Notes under the pieces: generated by a model | Seen by the model: only the letters and a program-made list of their open reading frames with translations | Databases searched by the model: none | Told to the model about the DNA's origin: nothing | Program-made: the position numbers and the translations under genes | Origin: Acidimicrobiia bacterium | GTDB taxonomy: Bacteria > Actinomycetota > Acidimicrobiia > Acidimicrobiales > AC-14 | Length of the DNA stretch: 15,056 nucleotides | Assembly (NCBI GenBank): GCA_019244985.1 | Contig: JAFASB010000361.1 | Coordinates: 1 to 15,056, forward strand | Direction of reading: 5' to 3' | Shown: positions 6,005-13,968 of the stretch, in pieces | How positions within the stretch are numbered: the stretch's first letter is position 1 | Layout: each line of letters begins with the position of its first letter

Positions 6005-6196
6005 GTGGAGTCCCATGCGAAGGCGCGGTTTCTGACCGTCGCCGAAGTGGCCGAACTCATGCGCGTCTCGACCATGACCGTCTACCGATTGATCAAGGCG
6101 GGCGACATGGCGGCGGTGCGCGTGGGCAAGTCGTATCGGGTGCGCGAAGACGATGTCGACCGGTACCTCTCGAGTCGGTACAACGCGGCTGGTTAG
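6005..6196 (+). CDS. Excisionase-type (MerR-like) HTH DNA-binding protein
   Basis: 63 residues from GTG 6005, chosen for the GGGAGG site 5 nt upstream; extension to 5870 would translate the 49-bp element. LTVAEVAELMRVSTMTVYRLIKAG (about 9-32) is the helix-turn-helix, and VRVGKSYRVREDDVDRYL is the wing and last helix of the HTH_17/excise fold. Such single-domain proteins bind DNA and act as recombination directionality factors or small regulators. No integrase is nearby, so a regulator is more likely. It is divergent from bldC and in the same direction as the DUF62 gene 16 nt downstream. Partner and targets are unknown. Confidence 0.8.
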   Translation: MESHAKARFLTVAEVAELMRVSTMTVYRLIKAGDMAAVRVGKSYRVREDDVDRYLSSRYNAAG

Positions 6197-6212
6197 TTAG
6201 GTTCGCGGGGCC

Positions 6213-7022
6213 ATGCCCCGCCTCGACACCATCTCGTTCCTGTCCGACTACGGGCTGAGCGACGAGTTCGTGGGTGTGTGCAAGGCGGTCATCCGCCAAG
6301 TCGCCCCCCACGTGACGGTGCTCGACATCTGCCACGAGATCCCGCCCCACGACGTGCGCGCGGGGTCGCTCGCGCTCGCCCGCGCCGCGCAGTACCTGCC
6401 AAACGGTGTCGTCCTCGCTGTCGTCGACCCCGGCGTCGGCGGTGAGCGACGGGCGGTGGCGGTCGAGGGCGGCGACGGCGAGTCGTTCTTCGTCGGCCCC
6501 GACAACGGCGTGTTGGCGTCGGCGGTGGCGATGACCGGCGGCGCCGGACGGGCCGTCAGCCTGACCAACGACGAGTACCAGCTGCCTGCGCCGGGCCCGA
6601 CCTTTGCCGGCCGCGACATCTTCGCCCCGGCCGCCGCCTACCTGTGCAGCGGCGTCGACCTCCTCGAGCTCGGCGAGTCGATCGACCCCCTGAGCCTGCT
6701 GCCCGGCATCCTCCCGTTGACCCGGGCCGAGGACGGCAAGCTCGTCGGCGAGGTGCTGTGGGTCGACCGCTTCGGCAACGTCCAGCTCAACGTCGACCCC
6801 GACGAGCTCGAGCCCTTCGGCGAGGCGATCACCCTGCGCTTCGGCGACCAGACCCGCACCGCCGTGCGGGCCCGGACCTACGACGAGCTCGGCCCTGGCC
6901 AGATCGGTCTGGTCGTCGACTCCTACGGCCTGGTGTCGGTCGCCCTGGCCCGGCGCTCGGCCGCCGACGAGCTGCGCCTCGGGGCCCCCACCGAGGTCAC
7001 CCTCGAAGCGGCCACCGACTAG
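6213..7022 (+). CDS. SAM hydroxide adenosyltransferase (DUF62 family)
   Basis: 269 residues, normal family length. It catalyses hydrolysis of S-adenosylmethionine to adenosine and methionine in characterised relatives, the water-using cousins of fluorinase and chlorinase. N-terminal FLSDYGLSDEFVG (9-21) with the SAM-contacting Asp is followed by LDICHEIPPHDVRAG (37-51), VVDPGVGGERR (70-80), FVGPDNGVL (93-101) and FAGRDIFAP (131-139). WVDRFGNVQLN (183-193) lies in the smaller C-terminal beta domain. All usual motifs look intact. The protein should be a cytosolic trimer. It may be co-transcribed with the HTH gene before it. Confidence 0.9.
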   Translation: MPRLDTISFLSDYGLSDEFVGVCKAVIRQVAPHVTVLDICHEIPPHDVRAGSLALARAAQYLPNGVVLAVVDPGVGGERRAVAVEGGDGESFFVGPDNGVLASAVAMTGGAGRAVSLTNDEYQLPAPGPTFAGRDIFAPAAAYLCSGVDLLELGESIDPLSLLPGILPLTRAEDGKLVGEVLWVDRFGNVQLNVDPDELEPFGEAITLRFGDQTRTAVRARTYDELGPGQIGLVVDSYGLVSVALARRSAADELRLGAPTEVTLEAATD

Positions 7023-7046
7023 CGGGTAGACAGGCCGACCACCGCC

Positions 7047-7136
7047 ATGCGCAGAGGAACCACGATCGCCGTCGCCGCCCTCCTGGCCGCGATCCTGCTG
7101 GCGTTCGTGATCCAGTTCCTCATCGTCGGCACTTGA
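7047..7136 (+). CDS. 29-residue single-helix membrane peptide (hypothetical)
   Basis: ATG 7047 to TGA 7134-7136 encodes a basic start (MRRGTT) followed by about 23 hydrophobic residues ending in IVGT. This is one transmembrane helix with a positive inside end. It lies 24 nt after the DUF62 gene and 36 nt before the next HTH gene, on the same strand. The ribosome site is weak. The clean basic-plus-hydrophobic layout supports it being real, but chance cannot be excluded at this length. Confidence 0.45.
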   Translation: MRRGTTIAVAALLAAILLAFVIQFLIVGT

Positions 7137-7159
7137 CGGTTACCTCTGCTTATCGCCGC

Positions 7160-7165
7160 TAGAGT
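7160..7165 (+). promoter_or_regulatory. Candidate leaderless -10 element before the HTH gene at 7173
   Basis: TAGAGT ends 7 nt before the ATG at 7173, and no Shine-Dalgarno sequence is present. This fits an actinobacterial TANNNT -10 with transcription starting at the A of ATG. TTGACG at 7133-7138 would give a 21-bp spacer, longer than usual. Confidence 0.4.
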
Positions 7166-7172
7166 CGGTCTC

Positions 7173-7397
7173 ATGGCGGGCGAGACCTCTGAATACGGCC
7201 CGGTGCTGACGACCGCCCAGGTCGCCAAGCTCCTGGATCTCAACCCCCAGACCGTGCAGCAGATGGCCAAGGACGGCCGCCTCCCAGCCCACCGCCTGCC
7301 GGGCGCCCGCAAGTACCTGTTCTTCCTGGAGGACGTGCTGGGCTTCGTGCGCCAGCACAAGGTTCACCCCGGCGACGTCGAGGACGAAGAGGTCTAG
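7173..7397 (+). CDS. Small helix-turn-helix protein (excisionase/MerR-like)
   Basis: 74 residues. VLTTAQVAKLLDLNPQTVQQMAKDG (11-35) is the helix-turn-helix, LPAHRLPGARKYLFFLEDVLGFV the wing and following helix, and the tail is acidic. It has the same fold as the proteins at 5561-5764 and 6005-6196, but is clearly diverged: the wing has GARKY where BldC has GGHHRY. It probably binds DNA as a small regulator. The start has no ribosome site and fits leaderless translation. It precedes the ABC exporter genes and might control them, which is an inference from position only. Confidence 0.75.
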   Translation: MAGETSEYGPVLTTAQVAKLLDLNPQTVQQMAKDGRLPAHRLPGARKYLFFLEDVLGFVRQHKVHPGDVEDEEV

Positions 7398-7422
7398 GAG
7401 GCCGAGCGGCGCCGCTTCCTCC
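7397..7422 (+). terminator. GC-rich hairpin between HTH gene and ABC operon
   Basis: GGAGG (7397-7401) pairs with CCTCC (7418-7422) around an inner GCGGC/GCCGC stem. It starts in the HTH stop codon and ends 11 nt before the GTG of the ABC ATPase. No T-run follows, so it may be an attenuating or pausing structure, not a true terminator. Confidence 0.25.
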
Positions 7423-7433
7423 ACACTGGGGGA

Positions 7434-8365
<932 letters not shown>

Positions 8366-8369
<4 letters not shown>

Positions 8370-9190
8370 CCGCGCCGACGACGCCCGGCAGGACCGACGC
8401 CATCCGCGCCATCGCGGCGAAGGACTTCACCGCCGTGCGTCGCAGCAAAGGCGTCATCATCCCGATGCTGATCGTGCCGTTCCTGTTGCTCGTCGTGCTC
8501 CCCCTCGGAGTGGGCTTGGCGGCGCGCAACGCCCATCCGCCCGACGTGTCGAACATGGTGCGCTCGCTCCCCGGCGGGCTGGCCACGCCCATCCTCCATC
8601 TGCCGCCGCGCGAACGACTGGTGACACTCGTCGACGGCTACCTGTTGGCGCCGTTGTTCCTGATCGTGCCGCTGATGCTCGCCGCCGTCCTCGCCGCCGA
8701 CGCCTTCGCCGGCGAGAAGGAGCGCAAGACCCTCGAGATCCTGCTCCACCAACCGGTTCCCGACCGCGACCTGTTCTTCGCCAAGCTGCTCAGCGCCTTC
8801 ATCCCCGCCGTCGCCATCAGCTGGATCGGCTTCGCCTGCTTCGCCGTCGTCGTCGACGTCACCGCGTGGCCGGTCACCCATCACCTGCTCGTGCCCAGCA
8901 AGCTGTGGCTGGTCGTCATCTTCTGGGTGGCGCCGGCCGTCGCCACCCTTGGGCTCGGCGTGATGGTCCGCGTGTCGGCCCGCGCCACGAGCACGCAGGA
9001 GGCCAATCAGCTGGGCGGTGCGGTGATCCTGCCGCTGATCTTTCTCGCCGTCGGGCAGTCGACCGGCCTGCTCCTCGTCACCCTGCCCGTCGCCGTCGGC
9101 ATCGGCGCAGGCGTGTGGTTGATCGCCCTCTGGCTCGTCGCCCGCGGCGCTCGCCGCTTCACGCGCGACCGGATGTCGCGCACAATCTGA
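8366..9190 (+). CDS. ABC-2 type transporter permease
   Basis: 274 residues, GTG start overlapping the ATPase stop. The layout is a cytoplasmic N-terminus with a KDF..VRRSKG element, a first membrane helix (about 31-52), an external loop (about 53-90), then helices near 92-115, 140-165, 175-200, 210-235 and 238-260, making about six. FAGEKERKTLEILL (about 113-127) is the conserved cytoplasmic coupling segment of NatB/CcmB-like ABC-2 permeases. It forms the membrane half of the exporter with the preceding ATPase. Substrate unknown; drug, ion or lipid export are all possible. Confidence 0.85.
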
Positions 9191-9217
9191 ATGGGTGAAA
9201 GGTAGGCTCCGCGGTCG

Positions 9218-9595
9218 ATGGGGCGAGCCATCCGAGTGATGGTGGTTGACGACACCGACCACGTACGCCAGATGCTGGCGTCGATGCTCACCCTCGACGG
9301 CTTCGAGGTGGTCGAGGAAGCCGCCAGCGGCAGCGAGGCGGTGCGGCGCATCGACGGCGCCGATCCCGACGTCGTCGTGATCGACTACCGCATGCCCGGG
9401 ATGGACGGCCTGGACACGGCCCGAACCATCAAGGACAAGCGGCCCGGTCAGCTGATGGTGCTCTACACCGCCTTCATCGACGGCGAGCTGCAAAAGGCGG
9501 CGGACGAAGCCGGCGTCGCCGTGTGCCTCGGCAAGGTCGAGGGCCTGGCCTCGCTCGAACGCGAGATCAGCCGCCTCTGCACCTCTCTTTTCTGA
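9218..9595 (+). CDS. Stand-alone CheY-like response regulator receiver
   Basis: 125 residues, a receiver domain only. Acidic pocket D11-D12, phosphorylation site D56 (VVVIDYRMPGMDG), Thr84 and Lys106 are present, so it should be phosphorylatable. There is no output domain and no histidine kinase in the window, so it acts through a protein partner or as a phosphate relay. A -10-like TAGGCT (9203-9208) lies 9 nt before the ATG. Its 3' end is overlapped antisense by the small ORF at 9463-9663. Confidence 0.9.
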   Translation: MGRAIRVMVVDDTDHVRQMLASMLTLDGFEVVEEAASGSEAVRRIDGADPDVVVIDYRMPGMDGLDTARTIKDKRPGQLMVLYTAFIDGELQKAADEAGVAVCLGKVEGLASLEREISRLCTSLF

Positions 9596-9663
9596 GCCTC
9601 GTAATCCGCCAGCACGCGATCCACTTTCGCCAGCCAGGCGTCGAGTCGCTCCCGGCGGGTCAT
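9463..9663 (-). CDS. Possible small ATGA-coupled ORF, antisense to the receiver gene
   Basis: 66 residues starting at ATG 9663, which overlaps the stop of the upstream gene as ATGA. The first 31 residues (MTRRERLDAWLAKVDRVLAD and on) look like a real amphipathic, charged helix. The rest lies antisense to the receiver gene, has low-quality composition and may be just the shadow of that gene. The coupling supports translation start; the length to the stop is less sure. No family is recognised. Confidence 0.35.
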   Translation of the reverse strand: MTRRERLDAWLAKVDRVLADYEAQKREVQRRLISRSSEARPSTLPRHTATPASSAAFCSSPSMKAV

Positions 9664-9950
9664 CGCGTTGCGCGCCCTTCTTGCGCCTGCGCGGCCCAGT
9701 CGAGAATCTCGTTGTAGGCGGCGTCGACAAGCTCGGCGACGAGGGCCTCGCCCCGTCCGGCGCTGTCGGCGATCTCCCGGCACGCGGGCAACACGAGGAC
9801 ACGGATCGTTCGCTCTGCCAGTTCGTCGCCGGCCACGGCACATGCCGCCAGGTCGGCGAAGACGGCGTCGCGCTCCTCCGTCGTGGCCCGCTCCATGCGC
9901 GCCAGGAAGTGGGCGTCGGGCTTCCGGGTGACCAAGGTCGATGCCTTCAT
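9660..9950 (-). CDS. Small hypothetical protein, possibly truncated
   Basis: 96 residues from ATG 9950, chosen for the GGGGGAGAG site upstream. It is mostly helical. The part from ADLAACAVAGDELAERTIRVLVLPACREIA to LVAELVDAAYNEILDW resembles the start of longer actinobacterial proteins of unknown role whose helices recall sigma-factor region 2. If so, this copy ends early. The similarity is by eye and weak. It is preceded by a cluster of TGACAG repeats (9991-10054) that could be its operator. It couples to a tiny downstream ORF by ATGA. Confidence 0.55.
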   Translation of the reverse strand: MKASTLVTRKPDAHFLARMERATTEERDAVFADLAACAVAGDELAERTIRVLVLPACREIADSAGRGEALVAELVDAAYNEILDWAAQAQEGRATR

Positions 9951-9990
9951 TGCTCTCCCCCTCGTGAGGTCTCGAGCTGAGTCTCGAAGG

Positions 9991-10054
9991 GTCACCTGTC
10001 ACCTGTCCTGTCCGAACAGCTGTCACGCAAGAGCTCCTTTGGTGACAGCTGTCA
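9991..10054 (-). promoter_or_regulatory. TGACAG repeat cluster and palindromes between proC and the 9950 gene
   Basis: A perfect 12-bp palindrome TGACAGCTGTCA (10043-10054) follows the proC stop. ACAGCTGTCAC (10016-10026) and GTGACAGCTGT (10042-10052) form an 11-bp inverted repeat around 15 nt. GTCACCT is then repeated directly at 9991-9997 and 9998-10004. As RNA the arms could form a hairpin ending proC, but without a T-run. As DNA this looks like a multi-site operator for the gene starting at 9950. Confidence 0.5.
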
Positions 10055-10055
10055 G

Positions 10056-10856
10056 CTAGGACTCGCCCAGCTCTTTCGAGCGCTTGGTTGCGGCCCAGAC
10101 CGCCTCAATGAAGGCGCTGCGCACGCCCCGCGCCTCCAGCGCCCGGAGGCCCGCGGCGGTGGTGCCACCGGGGGAGGTGACGGCGGCGCGGTGTTCCTCG
10201 GCGCTGCGATCGGTCTCGGTGAGCAGCCGGGCGGCACCGAGCAACGTCTGATTGGTCAGCGCCACCGCAGTGGGGCGCGGGAGGCCAGCGAGCACACCGG
10301 CCTCGGTCAACGCCTCGGCGACAAGGAAGACGTACGCCGGGCCCGAACCCGACAGCCCGGTGACGGCGTCGAGCAGCGGTTCACTGACGCGCTGGACGAT
10401 CCCGACGGCGCCAAGGATGCCCTCGGCCCATGCCAGCTCGTCGTCGCCGGCCCACGTGCCAGCGGCAATTGCCGCCGCGCCGGCGCCGACCAACGCTGCG
10501 GTGTTCGGCATGGCGCGCACGGTGGGGACGCCGTTGCCCAACCACTGCTCGAGGCTTGCCAGAGGAACGCCCGCCGCGATCGACAGCACGCGCTGCACGC
10601 CGGCTTCGGCGACGCCGCGGCACGCGCCCTTGACGTCACCGGGCTTCACAGCGATCACCGCGCCCTCACACGGCATCGCGTGCGCGGTGATGTCGACGTC
10701 GATGAACGTCGACGCCAGTTCCTTGCGCCGCGCCTCGACCGGCTCGACAACGATGATGTCCTCGCCGTGCGCCCACTGCGCACCCAACAGACCGGCGAGC
10801 AACGCTTCGCCCATCTTCCCGCCGCCGATGATCGCCAGCTTGGCCGTGGAGTTCAT
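10056..10856 (-). CDS. proC: Pyrroline-5-carboxylate reductase
   Basis: 266 residues. It reduces 1-pyrroline-5-carboxylate to proline with NAD(P)H, the last step of proline synthesis, in the cytosol. The N-terminal Rossmann motif IIGGGKMGEALL is at 9-20, VKPGDV near 70, RAMPNTAALVGAG at 114-126, LSGSGPAYVFLVAEAL at 168-183 and TSPGGTTAAGL at 228-238, all characteristic of ProC. The length is normal. Its ATG overlaps the stop of the M23 peptidase gene by one base (TGATG), so the two are probably translated from one mRNA. Confidence 0.93.
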   Translation of the reverse strand: MNSTAKLAIIGGGKMGEALLAGLLGAQWAHGEDIIVVEPVEARRKELASTFIDVDITAHAMPCEGAVIAVKPGDVKGACRGVAEAGVQRVLSIAAGVPLASLEQWLGNGVPTVRAMPNTAALVGAGAAAIAAGTWAGDDELAWAEGILGAVGIVQRVSEPLLDAVTGLSGSGPAYVFLVAEALTEAGVLAGLPRPTAVALTNQTLLGAARLLTETDRSAEEHRAAVTSPGGTTAAGLRALEARGVRSAFIEAVWAATKRSKELGES

Positions 10857-11978
10857 CACTTCGGAAGATACGGGATGGGATTGCGGGCCTGCCCGCCGAA
10901 ACGGGTCTCGAAGTGGAGATGGGGACCGGTCGAGTGGCCGGTCGAACCGACGTAGCCGATGACGTCGCCCTGGTTCACGTGTTGGCCCTGATGCACGGCC
11001 ATGCGCGACTGGTGGGCGTACAGCGTCGAGAAGCCGGCGCCGTGGTCGACGATCACGACGTTGCCGTACCCGCTCATCACGCCGGCGAAGACGACGGAGC
11101 CGGCCTTGGCCGCGTGGATCGCGGTGCCGTAGCCGCACGCGATGTCCTGGCCCTGGTGCATTCGGCCCCAGCGCATGCCGAACGGCGACGTGAGCGGGCC
11201 GTGGCACGGCCAGATCAGCCCGGCGGCCGACGTCGGGCCCGCGACCGCCGCCGTCGTCGCCGCGGCTGGGCCCTGGGCCTTGGCCAGCAGCGCCTGAACG
11301 TTGCCTTCGGAGTCGGCCGCCGCTTCGGCTTCGGCCGCGTCGTCGGCAATGCGCGCATCGAGGGCCCCGTGCAACGCGGCCTGGATCTTGAGCTGCTGGG
11401 CGAGCGCGCGCAGCTTGTCGCCCGCGTCCTTGCGCCGCTGCTTCGTCAGGTCGCGCGCCTTGGCCAACCGCGCCTGCTCGACGGACTCGTCCTGCAACGC
11501 GCCCCGGAGACTGTCGAGCGCGTCGCGGTCGTTGGACATCAGCGTGCTGATGTACATCTCCCGCTGGCTGAACTCACTGAGATTCTTCGCGCCGATGATG
11601 TCGAGCACGGCGTGGCCGCCGGCGTGCGTGTAGGCGTCGATGGCGGAGTCGACGGCGACCGAGCGGTACTGCGAGACCTGCTGTCTCGTCGCGTCGAGCT
11701 TGTCCTGTTCGCGCTGCACCGCGACCTGTGCGGCCTGCAGCGCCTGGTTGGCGGCGTCGGTCGCGGCCAACTGGGTGTGCACGGACTTGTCGAGGGTGGC
11801 GACGGCGCCGCTCAGCTGGTCGTGTCGCGCTCGACGCGTCGATCTTGGCCGCGGCGGCCACGCTGCGAGCGCGCGCGGCACCCTGCTTCTGCGATTCCGC
11901 AGAAGCCGGCGCTGCCTGCAGCAGCACCGTGACGGCGCTAAGGGCCGCAACGATCAGTCGTGTCCTGGTCGTGCGCAT
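10856..11978 (-). pseudogene. M23 peptidoglycan endopeptidase with apparent N-terminal frameshift
   Basis: The signal peptide and linker (MRTTRTRLIVAALSAV to AAPASAESQ, then AAAAKIDA) are read in the frame starting at ATG 11978. Near 11834 that frame stops making sense, and the mature protein continues in the +1 frame (ARHDQLSGAVATLDKSVHTQ) to the stop at 10856. One extra base, or two missing, explains this. The body has a long coiled coil (about 60-240) and then a complete LytM/M23 domain: GMRWGRMHQGQDI with the HxxxD zinc ligands, and GPHLHFE with HxH. It should cut cell-wall cross-links outside the membrane. It may be a sequencing error; otherwise only a version without signal peptide would be made from a downstream start. 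It overlaps proC by 1 nt. Confidence 0.8.
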
Positions 11979-12076
11979 ACGAAGTCGAAGCCTCCCGCCC
12001 AGAGGCTTCGATTGGGGAAGTGTGGGCTCGAAGGGTACTGATCCGACCCTTACCGAGCAACCCCCAGTTGGGGCTC
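11979..12076 (-). promoter_or_regulatory. Structured leader of the M23 gene (three hairpins)
   Basis: Three perfect or near-perfect stems precede the start on the minus strand: GAGC..CCCC/GGGG at 12055-12076, AAGGGT/ACCCTT at 12031-12051, and CGAAGCCTC/GAGGCTTCG at 11986-12010 with a 7-nt loop. The GGGAGG ribosome site (11991-11996) lies partly in the last stem, so folding would hide it. I could not find the conserved core of the c-di-AMP (ydaO) riboswitch often found before actinobacterial wall hydrolases. Confidence 0.4.
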
Positions 12077-12243
12077 AGGGACGCGATGCGGCCCGAGGAA
12101 CCTCACGGTCACGTCGCACTTCCCCGAACGACATCACCGATCCGCACCTCGGGCCGGGGCGTCAAGGTAGCGGGAGAGACCACGTCGCACAATAGGAATC
12201 TGTCAGATGCGCTCTCGAGGAAATGGGTGTCGAGATTCGACCC

Positions 12244-12705
12244 CTATTTCCGCGAGAAGCGGGAGGCGAAGGCCAAGTGGAGGACTGGGCGGAAGTACTG
12301 CTCGACGTAGGCGTAGGTCGAGCCGACGACGCGGTCGAGCTCGCCATCGTCGACGGCCGAGAGCGGCATCTGTCCGACGAGGTAGATGGCGTCCTCGGCG
12401 CCGACGGCGAAGCGCATGCCGAAGAGCTTTGCGTTGCGGCGCAGCAGGAACTCGTACACCGCGGGCTTGTTCTCCTCGGGGTCGGGCAGGAAGTACGTCT
12501 CGTACTGCAGCGTGCGCTGGCCGAGCGTGAGCCAGATGGTGGTGAAGTCGCGCTCCTCGCCCTGCAGGCGAAGGAACCAACGGTCGACCGACGGGTCGGG
12601 ATCGTGGTCGACGGCAACGGCGATCGGGTTCTCGTCGAGCTGGCGCGTGAGCCAGCGCTCGATCAGCGCCCGGTAGTGGTCGACGTCGCCGAGCTCGTCG
12701 GCCAA
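12244..12705 (-). CDS. YbjN domain-containing protein
   Basis: 153 residues from a TTG start 9 nt after the mshA stop. The single alpha/beta domain includes WFLRLQGEERDFTTIWLTLGQRTLQYETYFLPDPEENKPAVYEFLLRRN (about 43-91, quoted in part as family-typical), then GAEDAIYLVGQMPLSAVDDGELDRVVG. This is the YbjN/type-III-chaperone-like fold. Its role is not settled; in mycobacteria the same family member sits directly after mshA. It is soluble, with no signal peptide. The downstream 265 bp to the M23 start hold only the M23 leader and promoter region. Confidence 0.8.
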   Translation of the reverse strand: MADELGDVDHYRALIERWLTRQLDENPIAVAVDHDPDPSVDRWFLRLQGEERDFTTIWLTLGQRTLQYETYFLPDPEENKPAVYEFLLRRNAKLFGMRFAVGAEDAIYLVGQMPLSAVDDGELDRVVGSTYAYVEQYFRPVLHLAFASRFSRK

Positions 12706-12714
12706 CTCAGAGGC

Positions 12715-13941
12715 TCAACTGCACTCGACGAGTTGGCGCGCCGTCAGGTCGGCGTAGAGCCGCCGCAACCGGGCGGCGGTCATCGACCAGCGGTAGCGCA
12801 ACGCGCCCGTCGCACTGTGGCGGCTCATCTCCGCGGCCAGTCGCGGGTTGTCGAGGATCTCGCCGACGTACGCCGCGTAGGCGGCCGGGTCGCGGCCCTC
12901 GACGAGGAAGCCGGTGTGGCCGTGGTCGACGAGCGAACGCAGACCGCCGACGGCGGCGGCGACGACCGGGGTCCCGCACGCGGCGGCTTCCAGGGCGACG
13001 AGGCCGAACGACTCGGCGCGGCTGGGGACCAGACACGCGTCGGCCGCCCGGTAGTAGGTCGCCAGGTGGTCGTGGGGTTCGGCTGGGACGAAGCGCACGC
13101 GCCCGCCGAGGTCATGGGCGTCGACCAGCGCGTGGAGGCGGCGCAGCTCGGCCTCGCCCTCGGGACCACTCGGGCCGCCGACGATGACCAGCGACGCCGA
13201 TCCGTGGCCCTCGGTCTCCAGACACGCCAGCGTGCGCACGGCGACGTCGGCGCCCTTCAGCGGCTGGATGCGGCCGACGAACAACAACACCGGACCGTCG
13301 CCCAAGCCGAGCACGGCCCGAGACGCCGCCCGCGAACCCGGCGAGAACATGCGGTGGTCGACACCGGGCGACACGATCTCGATGCGCTCGGCCCGCGCCC
13401 CGTAGAGCCGCTCCAGCTGGGCGCGCTCCTCGCCGGTCGAGGCCAGGATGGTGTCGGAGCAGCCGATGACCTGGGCCTCGGCGCGTGCCCGCTGCTCGGG
13501 CTCGTCCCCGCACGTCTCAGCCTTGACGCGGGCCAACGTGTGGAACGTCGACACCAGCGGCAGGTTCAGCTCGTGCTTCAAGGCGTGGCCGGCGACGCCC
13601 GACAGCCAGTAGTTGGCGTGGATGAGATCGGGTGCGTCGAAGCCCGTCTCCATGCGCCGGCGTACGGCAGCGGTGAACTCGGGGACGAGCTCGGGCAGCT
13701 GCTCCTTCGGCACCGCTTCGGGCGGACCGGCGACCACGTTGTGCAAGCGGAAGCCGCGCTCGACCTCGACCACGTCGGGGAGCCCCGGCTCGAACGCCCG
13801 CGTGTAGACGTCGCAGTCGACGCCGGCCAGGGCGAGCGACGAGGACAGCTCCCGAACGTAGACGTTCATGCCACCGCCGTCGCCCGAGCCCGGTTGGGCC
13901 AGCGGCGACGTGTGCATCGAGAGGACAGCCAACGAACGCAC
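12715..13941 (-). CDS. mshA: D-inositol-3-phosphate glycosyltransferase (mycothiol synthesis)
   Basis: 408 residues, GTG start. It transfers N-acetylglucosamine from UDP-GlcNAc to 1L-inositol-1-phosphate, the first step of mycothiol synthesis. N-terminal GDGGGMNVYVRELS (20-33) and LIHANYWLSG (106-115) are typical MshA acceptor-side motifs. FVGRIQPLKGADV (221-233) and the GT4 E-x7-E (E310-SFGLVALE-318) are the retaining GT-B donor site. Length is normal, and the ybjN gene downstream is the usual actinobacterial neighbour. No ribosome site is seen; TAGGTT (13953-13958) 11 nt upstream may be a -10 giving a very short leader. Confidence 0.85.
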   Translation of the reverse strand: MRSLAVLSMHTSPLAQPGSGDGGGMNVYVRELSSSLALAGVDCDVYTRAFEPGLPDVVEVERGFRLHNVVAGPPEAVPKEQLPELVPEFTAAVRRRMETGFDAPDLIHANYWLSGVAGHALKHELNLPLVSTFHTLARVKAETCGDEPEQRARAEAQVIGCSDTILASTGEERAQLERLYGARAERIEIVSPGVDHRMFSPGSRAASRAVLGLGDGPVLLFVGRIQPLKGADVAVRTLACLETEGHGSASLVIVGGPSGPEGEAELRRLHALVDAHDLGGRVRFVPAEPHDHLATYYRAADACLVPSRAESFGLVALEAAACGTPVVAAAVGGLRSLVDHGHTGFLVEGRDPAAYAAYVGEILDNPRLAAEMSRHSATGALRYRWSMTAARLRRLYADLTARQLVECS

Positions 13942-13968
13942 GGCGGAAGACGAACCTAACGAACCCGA

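Noticed and set aside
11979..12200. ydaO-type c-di-AMP riboswitch before the M23 gene
   Set aside because: It was suspected from gene type, but the conserved CCGTCAGCTAACC-like end and other core blocks are not present on the minus strand.
12223..13959. A 578-codon plus-strand open frame across ybjN and mshA
   Set aside because: It is the antisense shadow of two well-recognised minus-strand genes. Its composition is low-complexity Val/Gly/Arg and it has no recognisable domain.
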